A program made the translations under genes and the position numbers. This document shows, one piece after another, positions 1-11,178 of a stretch of 64,000 bases of DNA; positions within the stretch are counted from its first letter, which is position 1, and each line of letters begins with the position of its first letter. This DNA is from Bolinopsis microptera. Lineage: Eukaryota > Ctenophora > Tentaculata > Lobata > Bolinopsidae. Location of the stretch: the NCBI RefSeq assembly GCF_026151205.1, contig NC_087082.1:1640001-1704000 (forward strand). The letters run 5' to 3'. Under the pieces are notes generated by a model. It worked only from the letters and a program-made list of their open reading frames with translations. It searched no databases and had not been told where the DNA came from.

Positions 1-776
1 TAGTTCCAGTATTGTTGTTGCTAGTGAGGTGAGTGGACCCTTCCATTGGGAGGTTCAGGAACATGATTAGTTCCAGTATAATTGTTGTTGCTAGTGAGGT
101 GAGTGGACCCTTCCATTGGGAGGTTCAGGAACATGATTAGTTCCAGTATTGTTGTTGCTAGTGAGGTGAGTGGTCCCTTCCATTGGGAGGTTCAGGAACA
201 TGATTAGTTCCAGTATTGTTGTTGCTAGTGAGGTGAGTGGTCCCTTCCATTGGGAGGTTCAGGAACATGATTAGTTCCAGTATTGTTGTTGCTAGTGAGG
301 TGAGTGGACCCTTCCATTGGGAGGTTCAGGAACATGATTAGTTCCAGTATTGTTGTTGCTAGTGAGGTGAGTGGACCCTTCCATTGGGAGGTTCAGGAAC
401 ATGATTAGTTCCAGTATTGTTGTTGCTAGTGAGGTGAGTGGACCCTTCCATTGGGAGGTTCAGGAACATGATTAGTTCCAGTATAATTGTTGTTGCTAGT
501 GAGGTGAGTGGACCCTTCCATTGGGAGGTTCAGGATCATGATTAGTTCCAGTATTGTTGTTGCTAGTGAGGTGAGTGGACCCTTCCATTGGGAGGTTCAG
601 GAACATGATTAGTTCCAGTATTGTTGTTGCTAGTGAGGTGAGTGGACTCTTCCATTGGGAGGTTCAGGAACATGATTAGTTCCAGTATTGTTGTTGCTAG
701 TGAGGTGAGTGGACCCTTCCATTGGGAGGTTCAGGAACATGATTAGTTCCAGTATTGTTGTTGCTAGTGAGGTGAG
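1..776. repeat. 67-bp minisatellite, about 11.5 units
   Basis: Head-to-tail copies of a 67-bp unit beginning TAGTTCCAGTATTGTTGTTG and ending GGTTCAGGAACATGAT. Two units are 70 bp because TATTG is replaced by TATAATTG. Single-base variants (GGACCC/GGTCCC/GGACTC) separate the units, but they are otherwise nearly identical, which implies recent homogenisation. The array starts before the window and stops inside a unit at GGTGAG. Each unit contains an acceptor-like TTCCAG followed 19 nt later by a donor-like GAGGTGAGTGG, so the unit looks like a tiny exon with flanks. No coding role is shown. Confidence 0.95.
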
Positions 777-1098
777 AGCTGCAATTATTTCGGAAGATAA
801 TTTTTATTTTAGGGCTTTAAATGAAAGTAGATTCATAATCTGTACTGTTTATTATATTATTATGAGGATTCGGCGCTTTAATACTTTAAAAATAGACGGA
901 AAATTTGCAAATTGCGAAATTGTTTTAGACCCTGGAGCTGGGCAGTATGTGATGCCTTTGGTAAATGATCGTGTGATGAGTCTTAACACGTGGATGTCTT
1001 GCTACCACACCTGTTGTTAGCTACTAAAGGGTCCCACACTGGTATCACAAGTCATGAGTTATAAATCTATAATTTATCAACTTAATATTTAAACATTA
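777..1098. other. unique spacer after the minisatellite
   Basis: No recognised gene. A short stretch at about 923-953 lies between an acceptor-like TTTTAG and a donor-like GTAAAT and reads PGAGQYVMPL in one frame, but it is too short to call as an exon. An open frame running out of the minisatellite (709-1020) is not convincing as a gene. Confidence 0.4.
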
Positions 1099-1267
1099 GG
1101 GTCGTTCACATAAATTACGTAATCAGCCGAGGGGGGAGGGGGGGGGGGTTATGAATAATTACACTATTGTAATTTTGACACAATAGCTATGACGTGTAAA
1201 ACTGATTGCGGAGGGGGAGGGGGTTAGACATTGGCCAAACGTGATTACGTAATATGTGAACGGTCCC
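1099..1267. mobile_element. MITE, 169 bp, TIR GGGTCGTTCACAT
   Basis: The ends are inverted repeats: GGGTCGTTCACAT followed by AATTACGTAATC on the left, and GATTACGTAATATGTGAACGGTCCC on the right when read forward. The inside has G-runs and no reading frame. The flanks are CATTA and ATTGA, so the target duplication is at most about 3 bp and the superfamily is left open. Confidence 0.75.
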
Positions 1268-1800
1268 ATTGAACCTATTCTTAATCGACCAGAAATTATT
1301 TAATTATTATTAAATTGTCAGCCACACTCTCACTTGGAAGTAATAATTACTATACGTTCGCTTACTGTACTAGAACTCTAGAAAAAACAATGACTCTACC
1401 AGGAGTCAGAACGTTTGTATAGCTTATTGAGTCGTTAGTAAGATTACCTGTAAACACTATATCACCTGGCACCTGCAGCTGCCAACTCAGCTTCGCACGT
1501 GCTCCAACTAGTAATTATATTATAGATCATGCAGTGAAGGTGGAGCTTTATAATGAGTTCTGGCCAGTTTAGTATCAGTGTGATGTTTTAGTTTGCGTTG
1601 GCAATTTCCATCTTTAGATTTCATCTCCTTTTTCGTTGGATACGTTGACAATTACCTTGGCAAGATACGAGAAATTTAATCCTGATCATATCTGATCAAG
1701 CGATAAAGCCAAATTGTGTCGTTCTTAAGCCACAGAACTGCTATTCTTATAAGACACCTATAATCCCTATAATACAATTGAATATTTGGTTTTAATAGTG
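1268..1800 (+). other. upstream region of receptor copy 1
   Basis: Unique sequence that does not match the leader of the other receptor copies, which share CAGTGCTGTCTTTGCCG and the following 400 bp. Homology to the other units begins only near the ATG at 1801. No TATA box or other promoter element could be assigned with confidence. Confidence 0.35.
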
Positions 1801-2796
1801 ATGGCAATTTTTGGAAACGTTACAGTCAGAAACAATGGTGTCAGTGAAATGTTTAGAACTGGAAATGATTGGGATGTATTCTTCAACTACTTCTTCGCAG
1901 CACTGTTTATCTGTTGTCTCATTATTGGAATAACGCTGTATCCTATTATTATCTGGTATCATTCAACACAGAAGAAATCCCTGCCAACAATCTTGTTCCT
2001 ACTGATAAGCTCAATCGATTTATTTAAAAGTATCTACTCGCCGATTGCTCTGGTTCCTAAACTTCTGTCGTCAATAAATGATACAAGCTACTACGTAGAT
2101 TTAAATCTAAGTTCCATATCTTGGACATCGTATGCTAACACTGCCTTCTTGATTGCATACGATTTGGAAATCGATTTGTTGATTTTACTTTGTGTTTTAC
2201 GCTACATCCATATCAAAGACCCTATCGTTTCTGCCAGTAAAAGAAATATTGTTTGTGCTTTTTTCTTTATCGTGGGACTATTAAAGACATCTTCCAGAAT
2301 AATTGAGGTTCAATGGAAGCCAGTCGCTTACTTTAGGATTTTCGATGGTGTTTCAACAGCAAATATAACGGTAGCAAGAACATTGCCGATGATAAGTCTT
2401 TCCCTAAACGGTTTACTTCTGCTATTTGGAGGCCTATTCAGCACACTTACGATAATTCATCTCAAAAATGCGGATACTGCATCATCAGAAGTGTCCAGTA
2501 GAAACATTGACAAAAGTATTCAAGCTATTGTTGCTATGAACGTTTTCAATGTTTTGATTTTGGTAATAAATGTTAGTTACTCCATTTATTTGAACATATT
2601 CAACAACAATAATTCGAGTTCGTTTTGGGACTTTGTTGAGTTTACTAACTATCGTGGACTGCCACTTTTACAGTCCTCATTTAATGCTGTCTCATTTCTT
2701 CTGATCAGCAGCTCATTCAAGGGTTTTGTCAGAACGTCATTACAATCGAGAAGAGTAAATCCAGTCATGATGCAGTCTGAAGTGGAATCAATTTAG
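1801..2796 (+). CDS. rhodopsin-like 7-TM receptor, copy 1 (type A)
   Basis: Single-exon frame of 331 residues with seven hydrophobic segments and a short N terminus carrying a glycosylation site (NVT near residue 6). Class A GPCR landmarks: Asp in TM2 (SSIDLF), an LRYIHIKDP motif at the TM3 end in place of DRY, Pro in TM5 (LPMIS), and in TM7 N-A-V-S-F in place of NPxxY followed by an F-K helix-8 start. No Cys pair for the usual TM3-loop 2 disulphide is visible. It is the most divergent copy: its N terminus (NNGVSEMFRTGND), loop 1 (SINDTSYYVDLN) and C tail (ending VESI) differ from type B. The ATG at 1801 is chosen because MAIFGN is conserved in all copies. A phase-0 donor-like GTAAAT lies at 2755. 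Ligand unknown; a chemosensory role is inference. Confidence 0.85.
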   Translation: MAIFGNVTVRNNGVSEMFRTGNDWDVFFNYFFAALFICCLIIGITLYPIIIWYHSTQKKSLPTILFLLISSIDLFKSIYSPIALVPKLLSSINDTSYYVDLNLSSISWTSYANTAFLIAYDLEIDLLILLCVLRYIHIKDPIVSASKRNIVCAFFFIVGLLKTSSRIIEVQWKPVAYFRIFDGVSTANITVARTLPMISLSLNGLLLLFGGLFSTLTIIHLKNADTASSEVSSRNIDKSIQAIVAMNVFNVLILVINVSYSIYLNIFNNNNSSSFWDFVEFTNYRGLPLLQSSFNAVSFLLISSSFKGFVRTSLQSRRVNPVMMQSEVESI

Positions 2797-3147
2797 AATT
2801 GTCACATTGCAGCTGCTTTGCGGTGAATTAGTGTTAGAGACATTATTAGATAATATTGGCTGACAGTAAAAAGAAAAAAGAAAAAAAAAGAAGAAAAAAG
2901 TAAAACTTAATATATATTATATTAATCATTATCGATACAAAAGAATTCAAAGATTAAACCGTCGTCAAAATGTCGTTGGATTTAAATAAGTGTAAGTATG
3001 TCGAGTTAAAGTTTTTTTAACTGGACCCTAATACCATTTAAATATTATGTATCCTATAATTGTACTATGTACAATGTACATTGTACTATGTACGGCTTTT
3101 AAGAAATTTCCAATTCCCTCCCCCGATAACATATCTCCCAACTTCAG
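2797..3147 (+). other. spacer between receptor copy 1 and exon X
   Basis: A purine-rich AAAAAGAAAAAAG tract at about 2868-2903 is followed by AATGTCGTTGGATTTAAATAAGT at 2967-2989 and a very good donor (GTAAGTATG). The ATG there would encode a seven-residue start, but its phase does not fit exon X, so its use is open. Repeated almost identically at 23032-23375. Confidence 0.4.
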
Positions 3148-3269
3148 AACACAGGAACTACGTTACTGTACGACAGTGGTAGAAGCAGTGAAGTCAAGGA
3201 GAATAGTCTCTACGCTAACATGCCTCCTCTCACCTCGCCCACTAAAACACCCACAAAACCCACTGCTAG
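3148..3269 (+). CDS. exon X of an unrecognised protein (unit A1)
   Basis: Bounded by a pyrimidine-rich acceptor (CCCAACTTCAG) and a GT donor at 3270, 122 nt, phase 0 to 2. It encodes 40 residues rich in Ser, Thr, Pro and Lys (starts NTGTTLLYDSG, ends TSPTKTPTKPTA). The copy at 23376-23497 differs by one base, a synonymous GGT/GGC change. The donor abuts a VNTR, so intron length varies between copies. It chains in frame to exons Y and Z. Family not recognised. It may belong to a separate gene whose earlier exons lie elsewhere, or be an alternative tail of the receptor just upstream. Confidence 0.55.
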
Positions 3270-3740
3270 GTACATTCTCCACATGTTCTGCATACTATAC
3301 ATTCTCCACATGTTTTGCATACTATACATTCTCCACAATATGTTCTGCATACTATACATTCTCCACAATATGTTATGCATACTATACATTCTCCACATGT
3401 TCTGCATACTATACATTCTCCACATGTTCTGCATACTATACATTCTCCATATGTTCTGCATACTAGATATACATTCTCCACATGTTCTGCATACTATACA
3501 TTCTCCACAATATGTTCTGCATACTATACATTCTCCACAATATGTTCTGCATACTATACATTCTCCACATGTTCTGCATACTATACATTCTACACATGTT
3601 CTGCATACTATACATTCTCCACATGTTCTGCATACTATACATTCTCCACATGTTCTGCATACTATACATTCTCCACATGTTCTGCATACTCTACATTGCA
3701 TTCTCCACATGTTCTGGCACATACTATACATTTTCAACAT
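3270..3740. repeat. VNTR of 27/30-bp units (unit A1)
   Basis: About 17 copies of ACATTCTCCACATGTTCTGC plus ATACTAT (27 bp), with some units carrying an extra AAT (30 bp). Because both periods are multiples of three, several frames on both strands stay open and give false peptides such as ILHMFC and GECIVCRT. It lies in the intron between exons X and Y. Confidence 0.95.
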
Positions 3741-3830
3741 ACCATTGACTTGAACGATTGAAAGGTTGATTTTGGGATATTTTTGAATGGATTACAATGA
3801 GGAGAAACTGTACAATATTACCTGTTTCAG

Positions 3831-3919
3831 TTACCTGCCGGTCGTGAACAGTGCCCCAGAACCAGTCGACCTGTCCCGGAATGTCAAACCTGTTGTTCCG
3901 GAACCCTTCCAACGACAAG
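3831..3919 (+). CDS. exon Y of an unrecognised protein (unit A1)
   Basis: Acceptor CCTGTTTCAG, donor GTTCGT, 89 nt. The first base completes Ser with the end of exon X; the last base carries phase 1 to exon Z. It reads YLPVVNSAPEPVDL, then SRNVKPVVPEPFQRQ: Pro- and Val-rich, likely disordered. It is base-for-base identical to 24195-24283 although the neighbouring introns differ by indels. Confidence 0.55.
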
Positions 3920-4099
3920 GTTCGTTACTTTGAGATCTTTTACTTTTAAGGGCAGTAACAATAATTAATGATATATGTACTTTGTACTTTCAGTTACAGC
4001 TGCTTATTAAAAGCAATCCTTTCTGCTTTTTCTTTAATTGTACGAGAAATTATGTTGCCAATACCCACCAAATTAAATCTTAAATCTTTACTCTCGCAG

Positions 4100-4197
4100 A
4101 AAACGACGAGTCAGAGCCAAAACGAAAGAAGTACGCAAAAGAAAGTTGGCCCGGTCGCAAACAACAAGCTGCCAGCATTGCTCCACTATTATTCTGA
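4100..4197 (+). CDS. terminal exon Z of an unrecognised protein (unit A1)
   Basis: Acceptor CTCTCGCAG, then AA completing a Glu codon from exon Y, then 31 codons and TGA. It encodes a charged C terminus: NDESEPKRKKYAKESWPGRK, then QQAASIAPLLF. The PKRKK cluster could be a nuclear localisation signal. Identical at 24470-24567. Decayed copies lie in all type B units except the one at 19298, which is still open. The protein was not recognised. Confidence 0.6.
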
Positions 4198-6000
4198 TAT
4201 AACATTTGTGTCACTGACAGACATCTTATTATTGACATGATTTATTTATATAACCAGCTTTAAATGCTTTATTACTGCTTGAATTACACGGACATTTTAC
4301 AATATATGTTTGTTCCCGTCTCTTCTTAACTTATTAGTTATTTGACTCCTATTTTGTAAGAGTTGAGCCACTTAAGCGTATTTAAAGGTTTAAAAATTAA
4401 AGGGCACCCTACTTCAGTTTTCAGAGCTTTGGTTAATTTAGGGGTTGGGTTATATTATTATCTAGGTTACTGTATAATGTGTATTAGTTAAGTATAGCAG
4501 CCATTTTAAAGAACTCAATTACCGACTTTTTATTCGTCAATGAATTTAAATTTAAACCACGACCAGGTTAGGATTCATTTCCTGGCACTTTAAAATAAAA
4601 ATATATCGATCAATAAAAAGCCTATCATTCAGTTACCTACGTTTTGACAGAATTTGCAGGAACACTACTAGAGGTAAGTGATCTCTTTGAGAGAGTTGCA
4701 ACTTATAATAAGTTCCACAGTTTTACAACATTCTGTTCTAACAAGGATCTAATGGTTTAGATCCTAAAAGGTAAAAAAACTTTGACAATACAGGACAGCA
4801 AGATACTATGCCATCATAGTTGTTGAGTGCCAATGGATCTACCAAAATAAGTTTCTCATTAGACCAAACAGATAGTTGTTACTAAAGATCCTAAAAGGTT
4901 TTAATTAAAAATCGTCAAATTTGACAGATCTTAATTCACAATACATATTACATAATATCAGGACTCAGCAGGATTAGTACTCCGTTATGATTAAAATTTT
5001 TGATTTGAGTTAAGTTATATTATATATTAAGACTATATAAGGAGATATTTGAAATATTATTTTGCGTCTGGAAATTGGAGCTACCCTAATGACCAGGACC
5101 CTATATATTTTATAGAACAAATTAACCCACAGACCACCAAAAATAGGACAGAAAATACGTTATTAACCAAAACTCATGAGGCTGTTGTCATCATTTAATG
5201 ATTATCAAAACGATCTGCTCCAACAAGTCGGTTATAAATGTATATTATTTCTGTGGAACATTAGTTTTTAATCGCTCGTTCCAACGCTTAAAGGGCAGCA
5301 AGTCTACAAGCCCCACCAGTACCCCCTTTTATTTTATATCATTTAGAGTTCCTCCTACTTTTTCACAGTTTCTCCTATTCTCCTACTTTTCCGCTTTTTG
5401 AGTTTTTGCTATATCTTTCAATTAATGTAATAGATTTATAGTGTTGTATGTAATTACTTTTTATATATGGAAAAAATATATAAATATATTTTTTCCATGG
5501 GATTTCTAATCCTTTCATTTTTTTACTGTGTTTGCTGCTTTTTAACCTGTATTGTTTATGAGGTAGTTTTGTAATGTGTTAATTTTAAAAATACTCTTTT
5601 TTGGATTTCCATGCACTGAACTTCCGTTTGAGGTTAATTTAGGTGACAGCGTAAGTTTCAGACTGCCTATTGGGTGCTGCAACAGTAGTTTTTTAACTTT
5701 TTTGGCGTATTTTTTGTTGTTTATTCTTTTTTGTGTTAGTTTGAGCGTCATTGAGCAGAGTAGAAGCCGCCCCTCCCCCTAGACAGGTATTATGACCTAT
5801 CATTGCCGGTGGGGCGCTGAGGAGTTGGACAGGGTCGGGCAGCAGCAGCTGGCTCTCCAGGAGGTACGAGTCGTCCCTTCCAGACAAATAGCCCCCGCCG
5901 GACCTTCCCTGAACATGGCTCCCACAGTCCGCTCCATAGACGTTCGTGTGTGAAATTGTGTTTGTTGTTAAATTTTGTTTGTGACCATATGTTATCATAT
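4198..6000. other. type A unit tail
   Basis: Noncoding by eye and AT-rich. From about 5035 onward it is homologous to the tail of type B units (ATATTTGAAATATTATTTTG and following); before that it has diverged strongly. At 5693-5998 the minus strand is open for 101 codons and locally GC-rich (VYGADCGSHVQG), but the copy at 26079-26384 differs mainly by amino acid replacements, so coding is doubtful. The last 12 bases (ATGTTATCATAT) are the target duplication of the LINE that follows. Confidence 0.5.
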
Positions 6001-6053
6001 TATTATTATTATAAAACAGGATCTTACCGACAAAAATGATTCTTAAAAATACC

Positions 6054-8563
6054 TTAATGCGGTAAACTGTACCCTTGAAAAAGATTTTCCCAACATCTGT
6101 TGCATGCAGCTATATCTCTAATTTCGTTCAATTCATGCAAGTTGTCCATTTGCAAATTTCTACTACTTAAATCACTTCTTAAAACCGATAACAAGTTCAT
6201 TCTAGGTCTCCCCAATCTACCAATGAATAAATTATCTGATTCAATAGCAAAAGAGAGAGCCGTTTGGGCTGGGGTGTTCTCCATACTCCTGAGAATGTGT
6301 CCAAACATCTTCCACCGCTGGTGTTCAATACGCTTGGATAACTTTTCAACTTTGCACCTTTCATACAATGCTTTGTTGCTTATCATACCTTTAGGCCATT
6401 TGATGTTTAAAATGGACCTGAGGTGTCTACGATGGAGTGTGTCCATTTTCTCCATGGTTGCTTTCTTAGGACTCCAACTATTTGAGTTGTAAATCAATAC
6501 AGATACAACTTGAGCATCATATAACCTCAGCTTTCTTTCAAGGGAAATTTTCTTACCGGACAACCATACTTTTCCAAAGTTCTTAAAAGCAATCTCAGCT
6601 AGGATTCTCCTTCTTTGAATGTCCTTCTCAGTACAGAGTAAGGAACCTAGTGACTTGTTACTTCGCCATGGTTCGTTATTAGCTAATGGCTGACCGTTTG
6701 TGTCTTTATCAGATTTTTTCGCCAGGTAGAAGGTACTGAATTCAGTTTTACTTTCATTTACTTGGAGGTTCCAGTCTTTGAGAATCTCCTTCACTGTAGG
6801 AAGGAAAATTCTCAGTTTCTCGATGTCCTCGTCAGCAAAGTCACAATCGTCTGAATATTCCCACTCAGTTGGAAAACCTAGTTCTGATACTGGTGGGTTT
6901 GGTCTCCCAGATACAGCTCTGAGGTGGTGTAAGGCTGCTGCAAGAATAAGTGTGAATAGCTTTCCAGATAAACTGTCACCTTGAAAGGCTCCGAGTAAAC
7001 TTTCAAACTCTTCCGACAGTGAGGAGTTAACACGAACTCTAAGGAGAGTATTCGATAGAAGGTATTGAACTAAGCGAATGTCGTCCTCCGAACAACCAGC
7101 ATCCTTCAAAACATTGATGATAGTGTCCCTTTTCATGGTATCAAAAGCTCTACTCATATCAATACCCATTTTGCTAAATGTCCATTTCTTCCTCATCACA
7201 ACAGATATTAGCATTCTCTGAGCCCACACAATGTCAGAGCAGCTCCTACCTCTCTTGTAAGCACTCTGCCATGGCATGGTGTAGTTGTCAATTCTACTCT
7301 CAACCCGTTTTAAGGCAATTTGAGTGAGCATCTTCCTTGATCCGTTTAACAGTGTAAGTGGTCTAAGGCTTGTGAGGGGACCTTTAGGTTTACCGGGCTT
7401 CTGTAGAGGAGTCACAATACCTTGTCCTATTGAACTTATGTATTTGTTCCCACTAAATGACTCGTTAATTGCCTCAGCATACTTCTCAAAAGTGATTGGA
7501 TGGGCGTACTTTATCAACTCATTCTGGAGATTATCTGGACCACTGGCACGGTTTGATTTGAGTTTACTTGCAGCAAGTTCAACTTCAACTGGTGTAATGG
7601 GGTTATCAAGTGGTTTTGGATCGCAGGTAAAAGGTTGCAGGCCAGCTTCAACTCCTTCTGTTAGTTGTTTTTCGAAGAAAGATTTCGCTGTGTTTGCTTT
7701 CCCTAAATCAGTACCAATAGGGTTGTTGTTGATATCATTGACCACTATGTTACCCGACTTTTTTATTCCAGCTAAAGATCTTGAAGCTTCAAACATCTTT
7801 CTAGCATCGTCAGTGTTATTTATTTCTTCTGCTAGAGCGTCAGCCTTCATGTTATTTATTTGCACAAGTCTCTTAGAAATGCTATTCTGAATCTTTCTTA
7901 CTGCTCTCCTATCTCCACTAACATCACTACCATTTGGGGCTGATTTGATCTTTAGAGTCTGATCACGCTTTTTAGCAACTAATGAAGCTACTGTTAGATC
8001 ACTGGAGAAATTTTGTTTAGAGGATTTCCCTTTCAGGGGTATAGTTTCTTCAGCACACGCACGTATGTCACTGAAAAGTTCATTCATTTTCTCATTTGGG
8101 TCATCTGGATAAGTTTTACCCGATAACCTTTCAGCAATCGCACTTTGATATTTCTGTCTGAGTTCTTTATCCCTGTAGAGAGTTGAACAGTCAAACTGAG
8201 TGCTATCTGATTTTTTGGTTTTGTGAATGAGAACATGATTTTTCAGCGTTAATCGAGTTACAACAGGTTTGTGATCAGATCGTAACTCAGCGCCTCCGTA
8301 TGATCTGCTGTCCTTTATTAAAACCGTAGACCTCCTCCTGCAAAGCACATAGTCAAGTTGAGCGTATATAGGAGTATTTCTCTTAGTCCTGTGTTCACCA
8401 GTCCAAGTTAGTTTGTGCCTACTTGGATGATCAAACAAAGTATTGCATGCTGTTAGGTCTTCTTTAACCATAAATTCAAGCAAATGCTCCCCATTTTCAT
8501 TTCTAGTCCCAATACCATGTCTACCTATCAAACCTTCCAGACCTAATTGTTCATCAACCCTAG
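6054..8563 (-). CDS. LINE reverse transcriptase and endonuclease C-terminal part
   Basis: Long frame on the minus strand. From its N side: end of the AP-like endonuclease (HGIGTRNENGEHLLEF; LDYVL; SDHKPV, the catalytic SDH), a linker, then reverse transcriptase blocks: GIDMSRAFDTM, GAFQGDSLSG and the active-site box EYSDDCDFAD (YSDD). A C-terminal region (RRHLRSILNIKWP, RWKMFGHILR) follows, and no RNase H. The open frame continues to 8702 only because it runs by chance into the terminal repeat of the inserted transposon. No internal stop occurs, so this is a young copy. Confidence 0.9.
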
Positions 8564-8586
8564 TAGTTAGGGAATAATGCAAAATG

Positions 8587-8925
8587 TCTGGGAAAAAATT
8601 TGCGACAAGCTGATTTTTACAGGAATGTGTTGTCCATAGTGTCAGGAACCACCCCAAAGAGTTTCCAATCTGGATCTGTTGAGCAAAAAAAGTTACAGCC
8701 AATTTTCTTCAGGCGCGTATGTCAGCCTGAGGACCGCACTTGAAAAACTCGTAACTATCGTAATAAAGACCCCCAGGAGCACCATAGGGGGTGCAAAATG
8801 ACCGCAATAGTGACATTATGTGGGGCGAATCAGTGTTTTAGGGTCGTCAGATCTTTACTTATTGAGATAATTTCATTTTTATAGGCTAACCTCTCAAAAA
8901 TTTACAAAAATTTTGAAATTTTACT
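8587..8925. repeat. left terminal inverted repeat of the transposon
   Basis: Begins TCTGGGAAAAAATTTGCGAC and runs to the AATTTTGAAATTTTAC region. Its reverse complement matches 11940-12273 with only scattered changes, for example CCCCAGGAGCACC against CCCCAGGAGTACC. Confidence 0.9.
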
Positions 8926-9129
8926 TAACTTTGGAAATTTAGCAAAATTGTTGTACAATTAAAACATTGTCTAGTTATCAGTATTCAAATTCTAAAATTT
9001 ACTTTCAATTGTCAATTGATCCTTATATTAGTATAGTAAATAATATACATATCACATCAAATTCTGTAAAAAAAGGTCCTGAATTATAAGCATGGTGTCT
9101 TTGATTGGCAACTATTAGGTCACTTCTGG

Positions 9130-9763
9130 CTATCCCATTTCCTCAGAGTTGTTTGATTCTCCTGAATCGTCCTGTCTTTCGGGTGCATTAGTGCAACTTA
9201 ATCCATGACATTGGCCACATGCAGGTATACATTTAAAGCCATACTTCCGGCAGGAACACCTTAAGTACTTACAAGGGTTCTCAACCTCCACCGAGCAATT
9301 GCAGCAAATGAGGTTGAGCATCCCTGCCGGGGCAATCGCAGCTTTAGTCGGAATTGGCCGGTAGTATCCTTCAGAACTCATCTCCCATCCATAATGTAGT
9401 GGATTTAGACTTGCAGTGTCGAGTGTCACCCAGTTATGGTACTGAAGATATGATCTTAATATATGCTCAGTTGCAGAGGATGTAGACGGTGGTAGCCTTG
9501 ATGGGTTGAGTTTTTTCTTTGCTATCATTCTACTTACCAAAGCCATGTATACTGCTGACCGTGTCACATCCTGAGAAACTGTGAACAAACAGTAATATGC
9601 GTTTTATGTTGGCATCAAGAGCATTTACTATTTTACTGATCGAGTGTGAGCCGTTTCTGGTCGTCATCGCAATTTCATTGTGATTCTCAGTAAAATGATG
9701 AATAAGGAGGCAAAGTATATCAGTATCCTCTGCTTTTACCTCAACATCTTCGTAGAAGGACAA
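9130..9763 (-). pseudogene. transposon protein, GCDT motif and Cys-rich C-terminal part
   Basis: Two overlapping minus-strand frames. The first has HSFSGCDTVSSIHGFGK, a motif known from large uncharacterised repeat-associated animal proteins. The second ends in a Cys-rich block (CNCSVEVENPCKYLRCSC, then RKYGFKCIPACGQC) like the CXC zinc-binding domain of tesmin/TSO1 proteins. A frameshift at about 9530-9588 separates them. They form the 3' end of the transposon gene. Confidence 0.65.
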
Positions 9764-9780
9764 GTTTAAAGCTTTACTAG

Positions 9781-11164
9781 CTAGGTCATGGTATCAGCAT
9801 CATCAGTAGCTACATGCACTTCAATTCCATGTTCTGTAAAAACGTTCGACAGAAGCTTTATAAGCTCATGCCTGTTCTTTGAGTTGCTGAACAGTTTTTT
9901 CATCGGAACTGTGCACACAGTAGTACTTTTAATAGCTATATCAGAGCAGTATGCCTTGATTCTTCGCTGATGCTCATGATCTTTTGTTGATCGGGCATAG
10001 CCATCAAACATAACAATCACTTTCCGCTGTTCGGATTTCGGAACTAGCTTAAGGTATTCATTAGCTATGTCGACGTATGTTTCAAAGCCTGTGAACGAGG
10101 TAACTTGATAGAGTAGCCATCCACCATCAATTATTAATGGGGAGGATGGGTTGCTAAATGTCACAGTACAATCAACAACATTCTTGAGGTATTGCCCAAG
10201 GGCTGCCTTGTTTGCCTTTCTCATCATCTGCTCATTGTTAAAAAGACTCATCGGCATTGCTGTGAGCTCATATTGCAAGCTTTCCTCCAGTGTAGACTCT
10301 CGTTCAGATGCGAAGACAAGCCGATTAAAAATTGTCAATGAGTCTATAACAATGTCTTTTTCGTTCACCCTCACTGTCCTCTTTAGAAGGGTCAAGTTTC
10401 CGACTTTCCCTTTAATTAACTCGAAACTTATCGATAAAGCTTTTGCCATCCAGCTCTTTCTGGAGGGCAGTACCAACTGAAATGCAATCTTCTGGGTTGA
10501 CATTATCCTTCTCTTTCTGTGATATGAGACCCGTTGAGTACGATAGCATTTTAGTCTTGTCTTCAGATTCGTCGAAATCAGCTGTATCTTTAAACCAACA
10601 CAACAGCTTGGTAAACACAGCAATATTTTTCTGTACCGAAGATTTGCTAAGATCTGAGTGATTAGCACTAGAGGCTTTTGTTGTTGTTCTTTTATTGGAT
10701 AAGTCTGCAATAGCTTCATCGACACTCTCGTTTATCAACGCCATTTGATTGAGGGTTGCAGTCCATAACTTATGGGCAGATTCATGAGTTCGCATTCTCC
10801 CTCCAGACAAACCCCCTGATGACTTTGCAGCCTTCATTAGTCGCTGTTCGATCGACAGGTCTGTCCACACACCAGACCACTCGTGTTCATTATATCGAAC
10901 TGTGTGCAGACCTACGACCTTGAACGTTTTGACTAGTGCCCCATACTGAATCTCAAGTACGGTAATCTGCTCAAGATACAGCCGTAGAGCTTTAGAGTAC
11001 TGACCTCGACCTGCTGCTGCAAAGATAGGCAACATCTTAGCCACAATTGCGAGATGTAGATCGAAGTCATGTAACCGTTCTGCTCTTATAAAATCTTTTA
11101 TTAAGCAAATGAAACCATGATAAGTTGTCCAAAGGGCAGCTGTGCGGCTGTTCGACGATAACAT
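9781..11164 (-). pseudogene. transposon protein, PIN-like middle part
   Basis: Two overlapping minus-strand frames (10412-11164 and 9781-10725) that are really one gene with a shift near 10412-10725. The downstream part has LIIDGGWLLY, VIVMFDGYARSTKDHEHQRR and HVATDDADTM: spaced acidic residues as in PIN/FEN-like nucleases. The fold is inferred from these motifs only. The upstream part has GGRMRTHESAHKLW and no known domain. Confidence 0.6.
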
Positions 11165-11178
11165 CTCGAACTTCTTTT

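Noticed and set aside
3047-3761. Overlapping frames of 60-180 codons on both strands (ILHMFC, YYTFSTC, HTIHSPHV, GECIVCRT)
   Set aside because: All come from the 27/30-bp VNTR; the same applies at 23275-24125.
5693-5998. Minus-strand frame VYGADCGSHVQG and its copy at 26079-26384 as an exon
   Set aside because: About seven differences between the copies are nearly all replacements, with no clear splice sites; kept only as a remark.
8564-8702. N terminus MAVTFFAQQIQIGNS of the long LINE frame
   Set aside because: Lies within the terminal repeat of the inserted DNA transposon; it is not LINE protein.
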